DNA of 64,000 nt from Clostridia bacterium (GTDB lineage: Bacteria > Bacillota > Clostridia > Christensenellales > CAG-138): NCBI GenBank assembly GCA_017538255.1, contig JAFYJD010000024.1, forward strand, positions 52,803 through 116,802, read 5' to 3'. The notes under the pieces are model-generated. The model did no database searches and was not told the DNA's origin. It was given only the letters and a program-made list of their open reading frames with translations. The position numbers and the translations under genes are program-made. Below, piece by piece: positions 17,422 to 27,135 of the stretch; position 1 is the stretch's first letter, and every line of letters starts with the position of its first letter.

Positions 17422-18522
17422 ATGCGAAAATGCGACGTTGGCGGTCAAGCCGTTATGGAAGGCGTAATGATGAAGTCCGAAACGGGCATTGCGATGGCGG
17501 TGCGCCGTGCGGACGGCAAGATCGTTGCAAATTACAAAGAGATGACGACCCGCGCAAAGAAGGGCAGTTTTTACGGTCTGCCGATCGTGCGCGGCGTTGT
17601 TGCGCTGTTTGAATCCCTTGCGACGGGTCTTAAAACGACGACCGAGTCCGCCAAGATGTACGGCGAGGACGCGTTCGAGGATGAGGAGCCGACAAAGTTT
17701 GAAAAATGGCTCGCAAAGACCTTCGGCAAGAGCGTTGAAAGCATCGTTATCGGAATCGGAGCGGTGCTCGGAGTAATTCTTGCCGTTGCGCTGTTTATGT
17801 TCCTGCCGCAGTTGATCGCTTCGCTGATATTCGGCGAGGGCAAAAGCGTATGGCGCACGCTCGTGGAGGGTCTGCTGCGCGTTATGATCTACGTGGGCTA
17901 TCTTGCCGCCGTTTCGGGCATCAAGGAGATGCGCCGCATCTTTATGTACCACGGCGCGGAGCATAAGACGATATCCTGCTACGAGGCGGAGGACGAACTC
18001 GATCCCTCGCATGCGATGAAGCATTCGCGCCTGCATCCGAGGTGCGGAACGAACTATCTGTTCCTCGTTATGGCGATATCCATCTTCGTATTGACCGTTG
18101 CCGACATAATATTGCAATACGGCTTTAAACTGAATATCCAAAACAGCGCGCTCGCATTTTTGACGCGCTTCGGGATAAGGCTCATCCTGCTCCCGCTGAT
18201 CGCGGGCATCAGTTTTGAGGTGCTGAAATGGGCGGCCAAGCGCGATAATATGTTCACGAAGATCGTGCGTGCGCCGGGTATGGGGCTTCAATACATAACG
18301 ACCAAGGAGCCGACCGAGGATATGATCGAGGTCGCAATGGCGGCGTTCTATATCGCAATGGGCGAGCGCACGGCGGAATACTATAACGAGCTTGCCGACG
18401 CGCCCGAAGAGGAAGAAGCCGACGCGGAAGAAATCATAGCGGACGTTGAGCACACTGAAGCGGCGCATGATACCGAAGCCGCCGAAGATACGGAAACCGA
18501 ATCCGAGGGGATGGGGGAATGA
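17422..18522 (+). CDS. DUF1385 family membrane protein (YqhQ-like)
   Basis: 366 residues. N-terminal conserved GGQAVMEGVMMK followed by KKGSFYGLPIVRGVVAL; four or so membrane helices; a conserved hydrophilic block MYHGAEHKTISCYEAEDEL and HSRLHPRCGTNYLF; and an acidic C-terminal tail of about 45 residues. This is the DUF1385/YqhQ family, which often lies next to prmC and prfA in Clostridia, as here; its function is unknown. The start ATG 17422 (AAGGAG site) is preferred over the open frame from 17383, which overlaps cysS. It overlaps prmC by ATGA. Confidence 0.9.
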   Translation: MRKCDVGGQAVMEGVMMKSETGIAMAVRRADGKIVANYKEMTTRAKKGSFYGLPIVRGVVALFESLATGLKTTTESAKMYGEDAFEDEEPTKFEKWLAKTFGKSVESIVIGIGAVLGVILAVALFMFLPQLIASLIFGEGKSVWRTLVEGLLRVMIYVGYLAAVSGIKEMRRIFMYHGAEHKTISCYEAEDELDPSHAMKHSRLHPRCGTNYLFLVMAISIFVLTVADIILQYGFKLNIQNSALAFLTRFGIRLILLPLIAGISFEVLKWAAKRDNMFTKIVRAPGMGLQYITTKEPTEDMIEVAMAAFYIAMGERTAEYYNELADAPEEEEADAEEIIADVEHTEAAHDTEAAEDTETESEGMGE

Positions 18523-19346
18523 CCGTTCAAGAGGCGCTCGAATGGGCGAAAAAGGCGCTTGAATCGGTCAGCGGCGAGGATGCTTCCGCGGACGCAAGGG
18601 AACTTGTTTCCTTCGCGCTTCAAAGAAGGGTGCGCGGAGCGGACGGGTTTGCGCTTCTTACGATAGAGCAGGAAAAAACGCTTGACGCCGCTATAAGAAA
18701 GCGGCTTGAAAGAGAGCCGCTTCAGTACGTTATCGGCGAATGGGATTTTATGGGGCTGACCTTTGCCGTTTCGCCCGACGTGCTGATCCCAAGGCAGGAT
18801 ACGGAAACGCTTGCAGAGGAAGCCGAAAGGCTGATAGCGGAGCGCGGGTATAAAACGCTTCTTGATATATGCACCGGCTCGGGCTGCATAGGCGTTTCGC
18901 TTCAAAGGCGAACGGGGATAAGGGCGACCCTTTCGGATATTAGCGAAAAAGCGCTCGCGGTTGCGAGGGACAACGCCGAAAGGCTCGGCGCGGATTGCGA
19001 AACGGTTAAAAGCGATCTTTTCGAGGCGTTTGGCGGGAGGAAGTTCGATCTTATCACCGCAAATCCGCCGTACATCCCGTCGGAGATCGTAAAAACGCTT
19101 TCCGATGAAGTAAAAAAGGAACCGCTGCTTGCGCTCGACGGCGGCGAGGACGGGCTTGACCTCTATCGGCGCATAGGGCAAAGTTTTGCGGAGCATCTGA
19201 ACGAGGGCGGCGCGCTGCTTATGGAGATAGGCTTCGATCAGGGCGAAAGCGTGCACGCGCTGTTTGCGGCAGCGGAAGGCAGAACAGTCAGGCTGCTTAA
19301 AGACCTTGCAAATAATAACCGCGTTGTTTCGGTAACACTTGAATAA
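18519..19346 (+). CDS. prmC: Peptide chain release factor N5-glutamine methyltransferase
   Basis: SAM-dependent enzyme that methylates the Gln of the GGQ motif in release factors. 275 residues with a helical N-terminal domain, SAM-binding motif LLDICTGSGCIGVSLQ, and the catalytic NPPYIPS. Its start overlaps the stop of the DUF1385 gene (ATGA), indicating translational coupling. Its substrate gene prfA lies one gene downstream, the common prmC-prfA arrangement, here interrupted by an acetyltransferase. Confidence 0.96.
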   Translation: MTVQEALEWAKKALESVSGEDASADARELVSFALQRRVRGADGFALLTIEQEKTLDAAIRKRLEREPLQYVIGEWDFMGLTFAVSPDVLIPRQDTETLAEEAERLIAERGYKTLLDICTGSGCIGVSLQRRTGIRATLSDISEKALAVARDNAERLGADCETVKSDLFEAFGGRKFDLITANPPYIPSEIVKTLSDEVKKEPLLALDGGEDGLDLYRRIGQSFAEHLNEGGALLMEIGFDQGESVHALFAAAEGRTVRLLKDLANNNRVVSVTLE

Positions 19347-19360
19347 CAGGAGAGAATTAT

Positions 19361-19876
19361 ATGCTTATCATTAAAGAAACCGAAAGGGACGATCTTGAAA
19401 ACACTCGCTCGCTTTGGGCAAGCGGAGAAGTTATGAAATTCGTGGGATTCCCGAACGGACTTATAAAAAGCGAGGAAGAGATGCTGCGCTGGCTCGAGCG
19501 TATCGAGGCGCACAAATCCACGGTAAACCATTTCTCCATCTACGAAAACGATATCTACTGCGGCGAAGCGTTCTATGCGATCGACAGGTTCAGGGGCAGA
19601 GCCGCGCTCGATATAAAACTTTTACCCGAAGCGCGGGGAAGGGGCATCGGCAGACAGGGGCTCACCCATGCGATGAAGGAGGCGTTCTATAACGGCGCGG
19701 AGCTCGTTTACGTCGATCCGAATCCCGAAAACGAGCGCGCACTAAGGCTCTATGAAAGCATCGGCATGGTCAAAACTGATATGCCGGACGAACTGAAGGA
19801 TCCGGACTTCCCGAATAATCTGTATTATGAATTATCAGCGGAGGAGTTTGAAAAACTTTTCCCCGAAGGTGAATAA
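19361..19876 (+). CDS. GNAT-family N-acetyltransferase
   Basis: 171 residues with a GNAT fold. The acetyl-CoA pyrophosphate-binding loop is in [15 protein letters not shown], and the later motif B region is [19 protein letters not shown]. The substrate is unknown; the RimJ/RimL-like group is the closest by appearance. It sits between prmC (14 nt) and prfA (stop and start overlap by 1 nt), so it is cotranscribed and translationally coupled to prfA. A CAGGAGAG site precedes the ATG. Confidence 0.85.
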   Translation: MLIIKETERDDLENTRSLWASGEVMKFVGFPNGLIKSEEEMLRWLERIEAHKSTVNHFSIYENDIYCGEAFYAIDRFRGRAALDIKLLPEARGRGIGRQGLTHAMKEAFYNGAELVYVDPNPENERALRLYESIGMVKTDMPDELKDPDFPNNLYYELSAEEFEKLFPEGE

Positions 19877-20949
19877 TGCTTGCAAGACTTAAACAGATGA
19901 AGGCGCATTTTGAAGAGATCGCCGAGATGATAAGCGACCCCGCAGTGATAGCGGATCAGGCGAAATGGCGCGAACTTATAAAGGAACACGCGAGCCTTGA
20001 GCCGATCGTCGCCGCGTTTGAAGAGTATACGGCAACGGAGGAAGCGATAGATGAGGCAAGATCGATACTCGAGGACGGCTCCGCCGACCGCGAGATGAAG
20101 GAACTTGCAGAGGACGAGATCAAACTGCTTGCCGACAGGAGCGCGGAGCAGCTCCAAAACCTCAAAGTACTGCTGCTGCCCAAGGACAAGAACGACGACA
20201 GAAACGTTATCATCGAGATACGTGCGGGCACGGGCGGCGACGAGGCGGCGCTGTTCGGCGGCGTTTTGATGCGTATGTATCAGCGCTATGCCGAGCGCCA
20301 CGGCTTCAAATACGAACTGATCGACCTAAGTGAGACCGAGATGGGCGGCGTTAAGGAGGCGGTGTTCAGCCTGAACGGGCGCGGCGCGTATTCGAGGATG
20401 AAGTTTGAAAGCGGCGTGCACAGGGTGCAGCGCGTGCCCGAGACCGAGACCCAAGGGCGCATCCACACGAGCGCGGCGACGGTCGCGGTACTGCCGGAGG
20501 CGGAGGATATCGAGGTCGAGATAAATATGAACGACCTAAGGATCGACACCTATCGTTCGAGCGGCGCGGGCGGTCAGCACGTGAACAAGACCGAAAGCGC
20601 GATACGCATAACGCATATCCCGACGGGGCTCGTTGTGCAAAGCCAGGACGAGCGCAGTCAGGGAAGAAACAAGGAGCAGGCGATGAAGGTGCTCAAAAGC
20701 CGCCTGTATGAGATATACTCTACGGTGCAGGCCGAAAAGGAGGCGTCGCAGCGCAGGAGCCAGGTCGGTTCGGGCGACCGCAGCGAGCGCATCCGCACCT
20801 ACAACTTTCCGCAGGGTCGCGTGACGGACCACAGGATCAATTTGACGCTGTATAAACTTCCCCAGTTCATCGACGGCGATATGGACGAGATGATAGAGGG
20901 ACTCATCCTTGCCGAAAGAACAAAACTGCTTTCGGGCGGGGAAGAGTAA
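19876..20949 (+). CDS. prfA: Peptide chain release factor 1
   Basis: Recognises UAA and UAG stop codons and triggers peptide release. 357 residues; the codon-recognition PxT tripeptide is PET in [12 protein letters not shown], typical of Firmicutes RF1, and the catalytic GGQ is in [12 protein letters not shown]. The start ATG shares one base with the stop of the preceding gene. PrmC, which methylates the GGQ glutamine, is encoded two genes upstream. Confidence 0.98.
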   Translation: MLARLKQMKAHFEEIAEMISDPAVIADQAKWRELIKEHASLEPIVAAFEEYTATEEAIDEARSILEDGSADREMKELAEDEIKLLADRSAEQLQNLKVLLLPKDKNDDRNVIIEIRAGTGGDEAALFGGVLMRMYQRYAERHGFKYELIDLSETEMGGVKEAVFSLNGRGAYSRMKFESGVHRVQRVPETETQGRIHTSAATVAVLPEAEDIEVEINMNDLRIDTYRSSGAGGQHVNKTESAIRITHIPTGLVVQSQDERSQGRNKEQAMKVLKSRLYEIYSTVQAEKEASQRRSQVGSGDRSERIRTYNFPQGRVTDHRINLTLYKLPQFIDGDMDEMIEGLILAERTKLLSGGEE

Positions 20950-21002
20950 AGGGCTTAAAATATCAATAATACCGGCGGCAGATGCCGCGATAGGAGGAAT
21001 AA

Positions 21003-23759
21003 ATGGGTTTCATCGACAAACTTCTCGGAACTACAAGCGAACATAAGATCAAAAAGATAAGACCGCTTGTAAAAAGGATAAACGAACTTGAGGACGGCAT
21101 AAAGGCGCTTTCGGACGAACAACTCCGCGCCAAGACCGACGAGTTCAAACAGCGTTTCAAAAACGGCGAAACGCTCGATCAACTTCTGCCGGAGGCGTTT
21201 GCCGTCGTTCGTGAGGCGGCGGTGCGCACCATAGGTCAGCGGCATTTCGACGTGCAGTTGATCGGCGGCATAGTGCTGCATCAGGGCAAGATCGCGGAGA
21301 TGCGCACGGGCGAGGGCAAAACGCTCGTTGCAACGCTTCCGAGTTATCTTAACGCGCTCACGGGCGAGGGCGTTTATATCGTCACCGTCAATGAATACCT
21401 CGCGCAGTTCCACGCCGCGTGGATGGGCAAGATATACAGATTTCTCGGGCTGACCGTCGGCTGCATCGTCAGCCAGATGGAGAGCGAGGAGAAAAAAGCG
21501 GCGTATAACTGCGACATCACCTACGGCACCAACAGCGAGTTCGGATTTGATTATTTAAGGGATAATATGGCGATATCGAAGGACGATCTCGTGCAAAGAA
21601 ACCTTGCCTACGCGATCGTCGACGAGGTGGACTCCATCCTCATAGACGAAGCGAGGACGCCGCTCATCATATCCGGTCCGAGCGGAAAATCGACCGATAT
21701 GTACAAGCGCGCCGACCAGTTCGTTCGCACGCTCACAAGGGGCGAGGATATAAAACAGATCGGCAAACTCGATATGCAGCGCGGTATGACCCAGCCCGAG
21801 AGCGGCGATTATATGTGCGATATCAAGGCGCGCACCGTTGCGCTTACAGAACAGGGTATGCGCAAGGCGGAGACCTATTTCAATATCGAGGACATCGCGT
21901 CGAGCGACTCGACCGAGATCAACCACTACATAAAGCAGGCGCTTAAAGCGCATGCGCTGTTTGACGCGGACAAGGACTATATCGTTGCCGAAGGGCAGGT
22001 GTTCATCGTCGACAGTTTCACGGGACGCATTATGATCGGCAGGCGCTATTCGGACGGTCTGCATCAGGCGCTCGAAGCCAAGGAGGGCGTTGAGATAAAT
22101 GACGAAAACCAGACCATCGCTACGATCACCTATCAGAACTACTTCCGTATGTTCAATAAACTTGCGGGTATGACTGGTACCGCAAAGACCGAGGAGGACG
22201 AGTTCATCGGCATCTACAACCTCGACGTTGTGGAGATACCCACAAACAAGCCCGTCAAGAGGGTCGACTACAACGATGCGCTGTTTGCCAAGGAAGAGGA
22301 TAAATACGCGAAGATCGTGGAGGATATTTGCGCCATCCACGCAAAGGGTCAGCCCATACTCGTTGGTACGGTATCGGTTGAAAAATCCGAGTATGTGAGC
22401 CGTCTGCTCTCGCGCAATGGCATAAAGCACGAGGTGCTGAACGCAAAGCACCACGCCAAGGAAGCGGACATCATCGCGCAGGCGGGCAAGTACGGCGCCG
22501 TTACGATCGCGACGAATATGGCGGGCCGCGGAACGGACATACTGCTCGGCGGCAACCCCGAGTATCTGGCAAAGCGCGAGATGCGCAAAAACGGCTACAC
22601 CGACGAGATGATAGAGAACGCGACGGGGCATGCGGAAACGAGCGACGAGGAGATCATCGCCGCGCGTGCGGTCTATAAAGCGGCGTATGAAAAATACAAG
22701 GTCGAGACCGACCGCGAACACGAAGAGGTCGTTAAGGTCGGAGGCCTGTTTGTAATGGGCACCGAGCGCCACGAATCAAGGCGTATCGACAACCAGCTGC
22801 GCGGCCGTTCGGGCCGCCAGGGCGACCCGGGCGCGACCAAGTTCTACGTATCGATACAGGACGAGATGCTGCGCCGTTTCGGCGAGGAGCGTATGGAGCG
22901 CCTCAGCGGTATGATGGGCAAACTTATGGCGGGCGGCGCCGTCGAATCGCTCGAGGTGGGTATGCTCTCAAAAACCATCGAAAACACTCAAAAGCGCGTT
23001 GAAAGCCATAACTTCGATATCCGCAAGAACGTTCTTAAATACGACGACGTTATGAACAAGATGCGCGAGATAATCTACTCCCAGCGCCGCCGCGTGCTTA
23101 TGGGAGAGGACGTGCATTCGCAGATAAACGATATGCGCGCGGGAACGATCGCCGCGATGCTCGATTTTTATTGTCCGCATAAGCAAAAACCGTCAGAGTG
23201 GAACCTTGGCGCGCTCGGACACGAGTTTGCGCAGAACTTCGGCATACTCGGTGCGGAGAAGATCGCGGAAGAAGCGGGAAGCCGCGATGAACTCGAGGTC
23301 GCGCTGACCGCCGCAGCGGAAGCGCAGTATAATACGCTCAACGAAAAGTTTATCGAGATAGGGCGCGATATCAGGGAGTACGAGCGCGTATGCCTCTTGA
23401 TATCCGTAGACAGGCATTGGGCGGATCATATCGACGCGATGGATCAGCTCCGCGAAGGTATCGGACTTCGCGCGATGGGCAATCAGGACCCCGTCATCCA
23501 GTACAGGAACGAGGGCTTTGATATGTTCGATCAGATGACCGAGGAGATACGCACGGAGACCATCCAGCGCCTGTATCATCCCGTATTCCGTTCGGCGGCG
23601 CCGGTGCTCAAGCGGCGCGAGATGACCACCAACGCAGGCGGCGCGAGCGAGGAAAAACCCAAGCCCAAGCGCGTTGAAAAATCGATTGGTCCGAACGATC
23701 CCTGCCCCTGCGGAAGCGGCAAAAAGTATAAAAAATGCTGCGGGAGAACGGCGGAGTGA
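21003..23759 (+). CDS. secA: Preprotein translocase subunit SecA
   Basis: ATP-driven motor that pushes preproteins through SecYEG. 918 residues: NBD1 with Walker A MRTGEGKT and DEVDSILIDEARTPLIISGP, preprotein cross-linking domain, NBD2 with TNMAGRGTDILLGGNPE, helical scaffold and wing, and a C-terminal zinc-binding SEC-C tail (CPCGSGKKYKKCC) that in other bacteria binds SecB or the ribosome. A strong AGGAGG site precedes the ATG. Its partner secY is in the ribosomal operon at 44764. Confidence 0.98.
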   Translation: MGFIDKLLGTTSEHKIKKIRPLVKRINELEDGIKALSDEQLRAKTDEFKQRFKNGETLDQLLPEAFAVVREAAVRTIGQRHFDVQLIGGIVLHQGKIAEMRTGEGKTLVATLPSYLNALTGEGVYIVTVNEYLAQFHAAWMGKIYRFLGLTVGCIVSQMESEEKKAAYNCDITYGTNSEFGFDYLRDNMAISKDDLVQRNLAYAIVDEVDSILIDEARTPLIISGPSGKSTDMYKRADQFVRTLTRGEDIKQIGKLDMQRGMTQPESGDYMCDIKARTVALTEQGMRKAETYFNIEDIASSDSTEINHYIKQALKAHALFDADKDYIVAEGQVFIVDSFTGRIMIGRRYSDGLHQALEAKEGVEINDENQTIATITYQNYFRMFNKLAGMTGTAKTEEDEFIGIYNLDVVEIPTNKPVKRVDYNDALFAKEEDKYAKIVEDICAIHAKGQPILVGTVSVEKSEYVSRLLSRNGIKHEVLNAKHHAKEADIIAQAGKYGAVTIATNMAGRGTDILLGGNPEYLAKREMRKNGYTDEMIENATGHAETSDEEIIAARAVYKAAYEKYKVETDREHEEVVKVGGLFVMGTERHESRRIDNQLRGRSGRQGDPGATKFYVSIQDEMLRRFGEERMERLSGMMGKLMAGGAVESLEVGMLSKTIENTQKRVESHNFDIRKNVLKYDDVMNKMREIIYSQRRRVLMGEDVHSQINDMRAGTIAAMLDFYCPHKQKPSEWNLGALGHEFAQNFGILGAEKIAEEAGSRDELEVALTAAAEAQYNTLNEKFIEIGRDIREYERVCLLISVDRHWADHIDAMDQLREGIGLRAMGNQDPVIQYRNEGFDMFDQMTEEIRTETIQRLYHPVFRSAAPVLKRREMTTNAGGASEEKPKPKRVEKSIGPNDPCPCGSGKKYKKCCGRTAE

Positions 23760-23803
23760 TAAAAAGCGGAAACAGGGTCTTGATCTAAATAAGGGAGAAT
23801 AAT

Positions 23804-23923
23804 ATGAACGAACGCGTTTTTTGGGAGTATACCGCAAAGGAAACGATGGGCTTCGAGCCGGATCTCCGGATAGATGATGAGGACCCGGTTTCCGTTGTGC
23901 TGGAACATATCGAAAAGTTGTGA
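23804..23923 (+). CDS. Candidate 39-residue small protein between secA and serS
   Basis: An ATG at 23804 preceded by AAGGGAG opens a 39-codon frame (begins MNERVFWEYTAKETM, ends VVLEHIEKL). It is acidic, without a signal or membrane segment. I recognise no family. It is supported only by its binding site, codon usage like its neighbours and its fit in the gap. Confidence 0.4.
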   Translation: MNERVFWEYTAKETMGFEPDLRIDDEDPVSVVLEHIEKL

Positions 23924-24008
23924 AGCGCGTTTCGAGGGATTTGAAAGCCGAAGAAACGAAAAATAACTTATAAATGAATATTTTTCCGCAAACCAAGGAG
24001 AAAAGAAA

Positions 24009-25277
24009 ATGCTTGATATCAAAAGGATCAGAAAGAACCCAGACGAACTCGTTGCCGCTATGAAGGCGCGTCGCGGCAAGGGCGCGGACGTGAGCGAAGT
24101 GCTCGAACTGGATGAAAAACGCAGGGAACTCATCCAAAAGGTCGAGGCGTTAAAAGCCAAGCGCAACGAGGCTTCCGCAAAGGTGCCGATGCTCAAAAAG
24201 CAGGGCGAGGACGCTTCCGAACTGCTTGCCGAAATGAAGCGCGTTGCGGATGAGATAAAGGAACTCGACGGCTGCCTTGCGGGCATCGACGAAAAATTCG
24301 ACGAGCTGCTTCTCAAGATTCCGAATATCCCGCATCAGAGCGTGCCGGACGGTGCGGACGATAAGGATAACCGGGAACTTCGCCGCGTTGGTGCGCCGCG
24401 TACATTTGACTTCGAGCCCAAGGCGCATTGGGATATAGGCGAGGGGCTGAACATCCTCGATTTCGCATCGGCGGGCAAGATAACCGGAGCGAGGTTTACG
24501 GTCTATCGCGGGCTCGGCGCAAGGCTCGAACGCGCGATAATCAGTTATTTCCTCGATACGCATACCGAAAACGGCTACACGGAGATCCTGCCGCCCTATA
24601 TGGTGAACAGGGCTTCGATGACGGGCACGGGTCAACTCCCGAAGTTCGAGGAGGACACGTTCAAGGTTGCCGGAACGGATTATTTCCTGATCCCGACCGC
24701 CGAAGTGCCGGTCACGAACCTGCACAGGGGCGACATCATCGAGGGAAGCGAACTTCCGATAAAGTACTGCGCCTATTCCGCGTGCTTCAGAAGCGAGGCG
24801 GGAAGCGCGGGGCGCGATACGCGCGGCCTCATCCGCCAGCACCAGTTCAACAAGGTGGAACTCGTTAAGTTCGCAAGACCGGAGGACAGTTATGACGAAC
24901 TCGAAAAACTGACGGCGGACGCGGAGCGCGTGCTTTCGGGTCTCGGTCTTCCGTATCGCGTGGTCTGCCTCTCCACAGGCGATCTCGGCTTTTCGTCCGC
25001 GAAAACCTACGATATCGAGGTTTGGATGCCGAGCTACGGCAGGTACGTTGAGATAAGTTCCTGCTCCAATTTCGAGGACTTTCAGGCGCGCAGGGCACAG
25101 ATACGCTTCAGGCGCGACGCCAAATCAAAGCCTGAACTGGTGCATACCCTCAACGGCAGCGGCGTTGCGATCGGGCGTACCGTGGCGGCGATACTCGAAA
25201 ACTATCAGCAGCAGGACGGCAGCGTAACGGTGCCGGAGGCGCTCGTGCCGTATATGCGCTGCACCGAGATACGATAA
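24009..25277 (+). CDS. serS: Serine-tRNA ligase
   Basis: Class II synthetase that charges tRNA-Ser (and tRNA-Sec where present). 422 residues: N-terminal coiled-coil tRNA-binding arm (about 30-100), motif 2 in [20 protein letters not shown], motif 3 in [19 protein letters not shown]. An AAGGAG site precedes the ATG. No T-box element was seen in the 85 nt upstream. Confidence 0.98.
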   Translation: MLDIKRIRKNPDELVAAMKARRGKGADVSEVLELDEKRRELIQKVEALKAKRNEASAKVPMLKKQGEDASELLAEMKRVADEIKELDGCLAGIDEKFDELLLKIPNIPHQSVPDGADDKDNRELRRVGAPRTFDFEPKAHWDIGEGLNILDFASAGKITGARFTVYRGLGARLERAIISYFLDTHTENGYTEILPPYMVNRASMTGTGQLPKFEEDTFKVAGTDYFLIPTAEVPVTNLHRGDIIEGSELPIKYCAYSACFRSEAGSAGRDTRGLIRQHQFNKVELVKFARPEDSYDELEKLTADAERVLSGLGLPYRVVCLSTGDLGFSSAKTYDIEVWMPSYGRYVEISSCSNFEDFQARRAQIRFRRDAKSKPELVHTLNGSGVAIGRTVAAILENYQQQDGSVTVPEALVPYMRCTEIR

Positions 25278-25304
25278 AAGAATAACGATCATAAGGGGGA
25301 GACT

Positions 25305-26291
25305 ATGAAACGGATAGACTTGATATCTACGGGCGGCACGATCGCCTGCGTTCCGACCGAAACGGGGCTCAAGCCCGAACTTTCGGCAAAGGAACTGCTG
25401 AACCTCATCGAGGGCGATAATTCGGATATCAACTGTACGGATCTGTTCAGCATGGATTCGTCGAATATCCAGCCCGAGGAGTGGATAACCATTGCCGAGG
25501 CGATCAAAAGCCGCGTCGGAAACAGCGGCGGCATTGTCGTCACCCACGGAACGGACACTATGGCGTACACCGCGAGTATGCTCAGTTTTATGCTTGCGGG
25601 CATACCGATACCCGTTGTCATCACGGGCTCGCAGCACCCCGCCGTCTATCCCGATTCCGACGGACGGCGCAACCTCGAAAACGCGATAGTCGCCGCAAAA
25701 TCGCTTGTGGGCGGCGTTTATATCTGCTTCGGAAACTCCCTTATGCTCGGCTGCCGCGCCGTCAAAACGAGGACGACCTCGCTCAACGCGTTCGAGTCGA
25801 TCAACTACCCGCCGATCGGCACCGTTTCAAACGGAAGGATGCTGGCGCTGTACAACCCCGTTTTGCCGACGGGCTTCACCTTTTCAACGGATATCGATCC
25901 GCGCGTCGCGCTCGTGAAACTGATCCCGGGTATGAGCCCCAAACTCATCGAATGCTGCATCGAGTGCAATATCCGCGGCGTTGTTGTGGAGGCGTTCGGC
26001 CTCGGCGGTATGCACAGCATCAGGCGAAACCATCTGGAAGCGATACGCCGTCTTATGAAACAGGGGCTGCCCGTTGTGCTGACGTCGCAATGCCTGTATG
26101 AGCAGAGCACTCCCGATATCTACGAGGTCAGCCGACCGCTGCGCGAACTCGGCATCATCTCCGCGGGCGATATGACGACGGAGGCTGCGATCACCAAACT
26201 TATGTGGGTGCTCGGCAGAACGAACGATATGGAGGAGGTCCGCAGTTTGATGCAGAAAAACCTCGTCGGAGAACTGACGGAATGGAACTGA
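25305..26291 (+). CDS. ansA: Type I (cytoplasmic) L-asparaginase
   Basis: Hydrolyses asparagine to aspartate and ammonia. 328 residues, no signal peptide, so the cytoplasmic type I enzyme is likely. Catalytic motifs are STGGTIACV (first Thr) and VVTHGTDTMAYTA (second Thr and Asp), with the catalytic Lys in AVKTRTTSLNAF. An AAGGGGGAG site precedes the ATG. Located 27 nt after serS, probably in the same transcript. Confidence 0.93.
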   Translation: MKRIDLISTGGTIACVPTETGLKPELSAKELLNLIEGDNSDINCTDLFSMDSSNIQPEEWITIAEAIKSRVGNSGGIVVTHGTDTMAYTASMLSFMLAGIPIPVVITGSQHPAVYPDSDGRRNLENAIVAAKSLVGGVYICFGNSLMLGCRAVKTRTTSLNAFESINYPPIGTVSNGRMLALYNPVLPTGFTFSTDIDPRVALVKLIPGMSPKLIECCIECNIRGVVVEAFGLGGMHSIRRNHLEAIRRLMKQGLPVVLTSQCLYEQSTPDIYEVSRPLRELGIISAGDMTTEAAITKLMWVLGRTNDMEEVRSLMQKNLVGELTEWN

Positions 26292-26364
26292 TGCAACCGA
26301 AAGGCGCGTTCGTTCGTTATAATCTATGAGGGATTACCTCAATAACCCAAAAGCGAGGTGCGAT

Positions 26365-27015
26365 ATGTTTAAAAATATCTCAAAGTTCATCAGGACGGCG
26401 ACGGCGGTCGTTGTCGCGGCGGTGGTCGCGGCTTCTGCGCTTGCCTGTTATCAGCCCCCGAACGGCGATAACGGCAATACCCCCGCAAACAGCACAAAGC
26501 CCCTGACCGTAAACTCGGATACCCCCGCGGATACGGAAAAGACTACCTCTGCGCCGCTTGACACCATCGAGCCCATAAAGGAGGGCGAAGGCTGGACGAG
26601 CGAGTATTTCCGCATCGGGTATTCCGAATCCGCGGCGAAAAAGCCCGCGGTGGTCATAAACACCGCCGAGGAGATGGCGGCGCGCTTTGAGAACGTTGCA
26701 GGCGACAAAACTGGAGATAAAGAACTGCACGCGTTCATCGAAAAATGCGATGAGGAGTTCTTTAAAACGCATTTTGTTATCACGTTCGAGCAAACCTTTT
26801 CAAGCGGCTCCATCGTGCCGACGGTCAAGAGCGTCGAAGTCGAGAACGGCAAACTTTTGATAACCGTCGGAGGAACTATGGCGGGCGATGTGGGAACGGA
26901 TGATATGGCGACGCATCAGTGCCTGCTCGTGCTGGACAGGGGGGCCTTTTCGCCGGAACTCCCCATCACGGTAACGGGCATCGGCTATTACGGTGATGTT
27001 GACGAAGTTCGATAA
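26365..27015 (+). CDS. Lipoprotein of unknown function
   Basis: 216 residues. Signal peptide ending in lipobox SALAC, then a Thr/Asn/Pro-rich spacer of about 50 residues, then a compact domain of about 150 residues with no recognised motif. The frame is open from 26326, but ATG 26365 has an upstream GCGAGGTG site and gives a proper signal peptide. Followed by a strong terminator. Anchored on the outer face of the membrane by inference. Confidence 0.75.
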   Translation: MFKNISKFIRTATAVVVAAVVAASALACYQPPNGDNGNTPANSTKPLTVNSDTPADTEKTTSAPLDTIEPIKEGEGWTSEYFRIGYSESAAKKPAVVINTAEEMAARFENVAGDKTGDKELHAFIEKCDEEFFKTHFVITFEQTFSSGSIVPTVKSVEVENGKLLITVGGTMAGDVGTDDMATHQCLLVLDRGAFSPELPITVTGIGYYGDVDEVR

Positions 27016-27030
27016 AAATCGAATACTCCC

Positions 27031-27068
27031 AACGGGGCTGCGCGAACGGGCGCGGGCCCCGTTTTTTT
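27031..27068 (+). terminator. Rho-independent terminator
   Basis: AACGGGGC (27031-27038) pairs with GCCCCGTT (27056-27063), with an inner CGCG/CGCG stem, followed by seven T. It ends the lipoprotein transcript. Confidence 0.9.
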
Positions 27069-27099
27069 GTTCACGCGCGGATACTGCGCAACCGCATTA

Positions 27100-27128
27100 T
27101 TGATTTTTGCCTTTGAAATTGATATAAT
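27100..27128 (+). promoter_or_regulatory. Promoter of the membrane E2-like gene
   Basis: TTGATT (27100-27105), 17-nt spacer, consensus TATAAT (27123-27128). The expected RNA start (about 27134-27136) coincides with the ATG at 27136, suggesting a leaderless mRNA. Confidence 0.6.
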
Positions 27129-27135
27129 AAAGGGC

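Noticed and set aside
18381..19256. 291-codon minus-strand frame
   Set aside because: Antisense to prmC and the end of the DUF1385 gene.
21555..22772. 405-codon minus-strand frame
   Set aside because: Antisense to secA core motifs.
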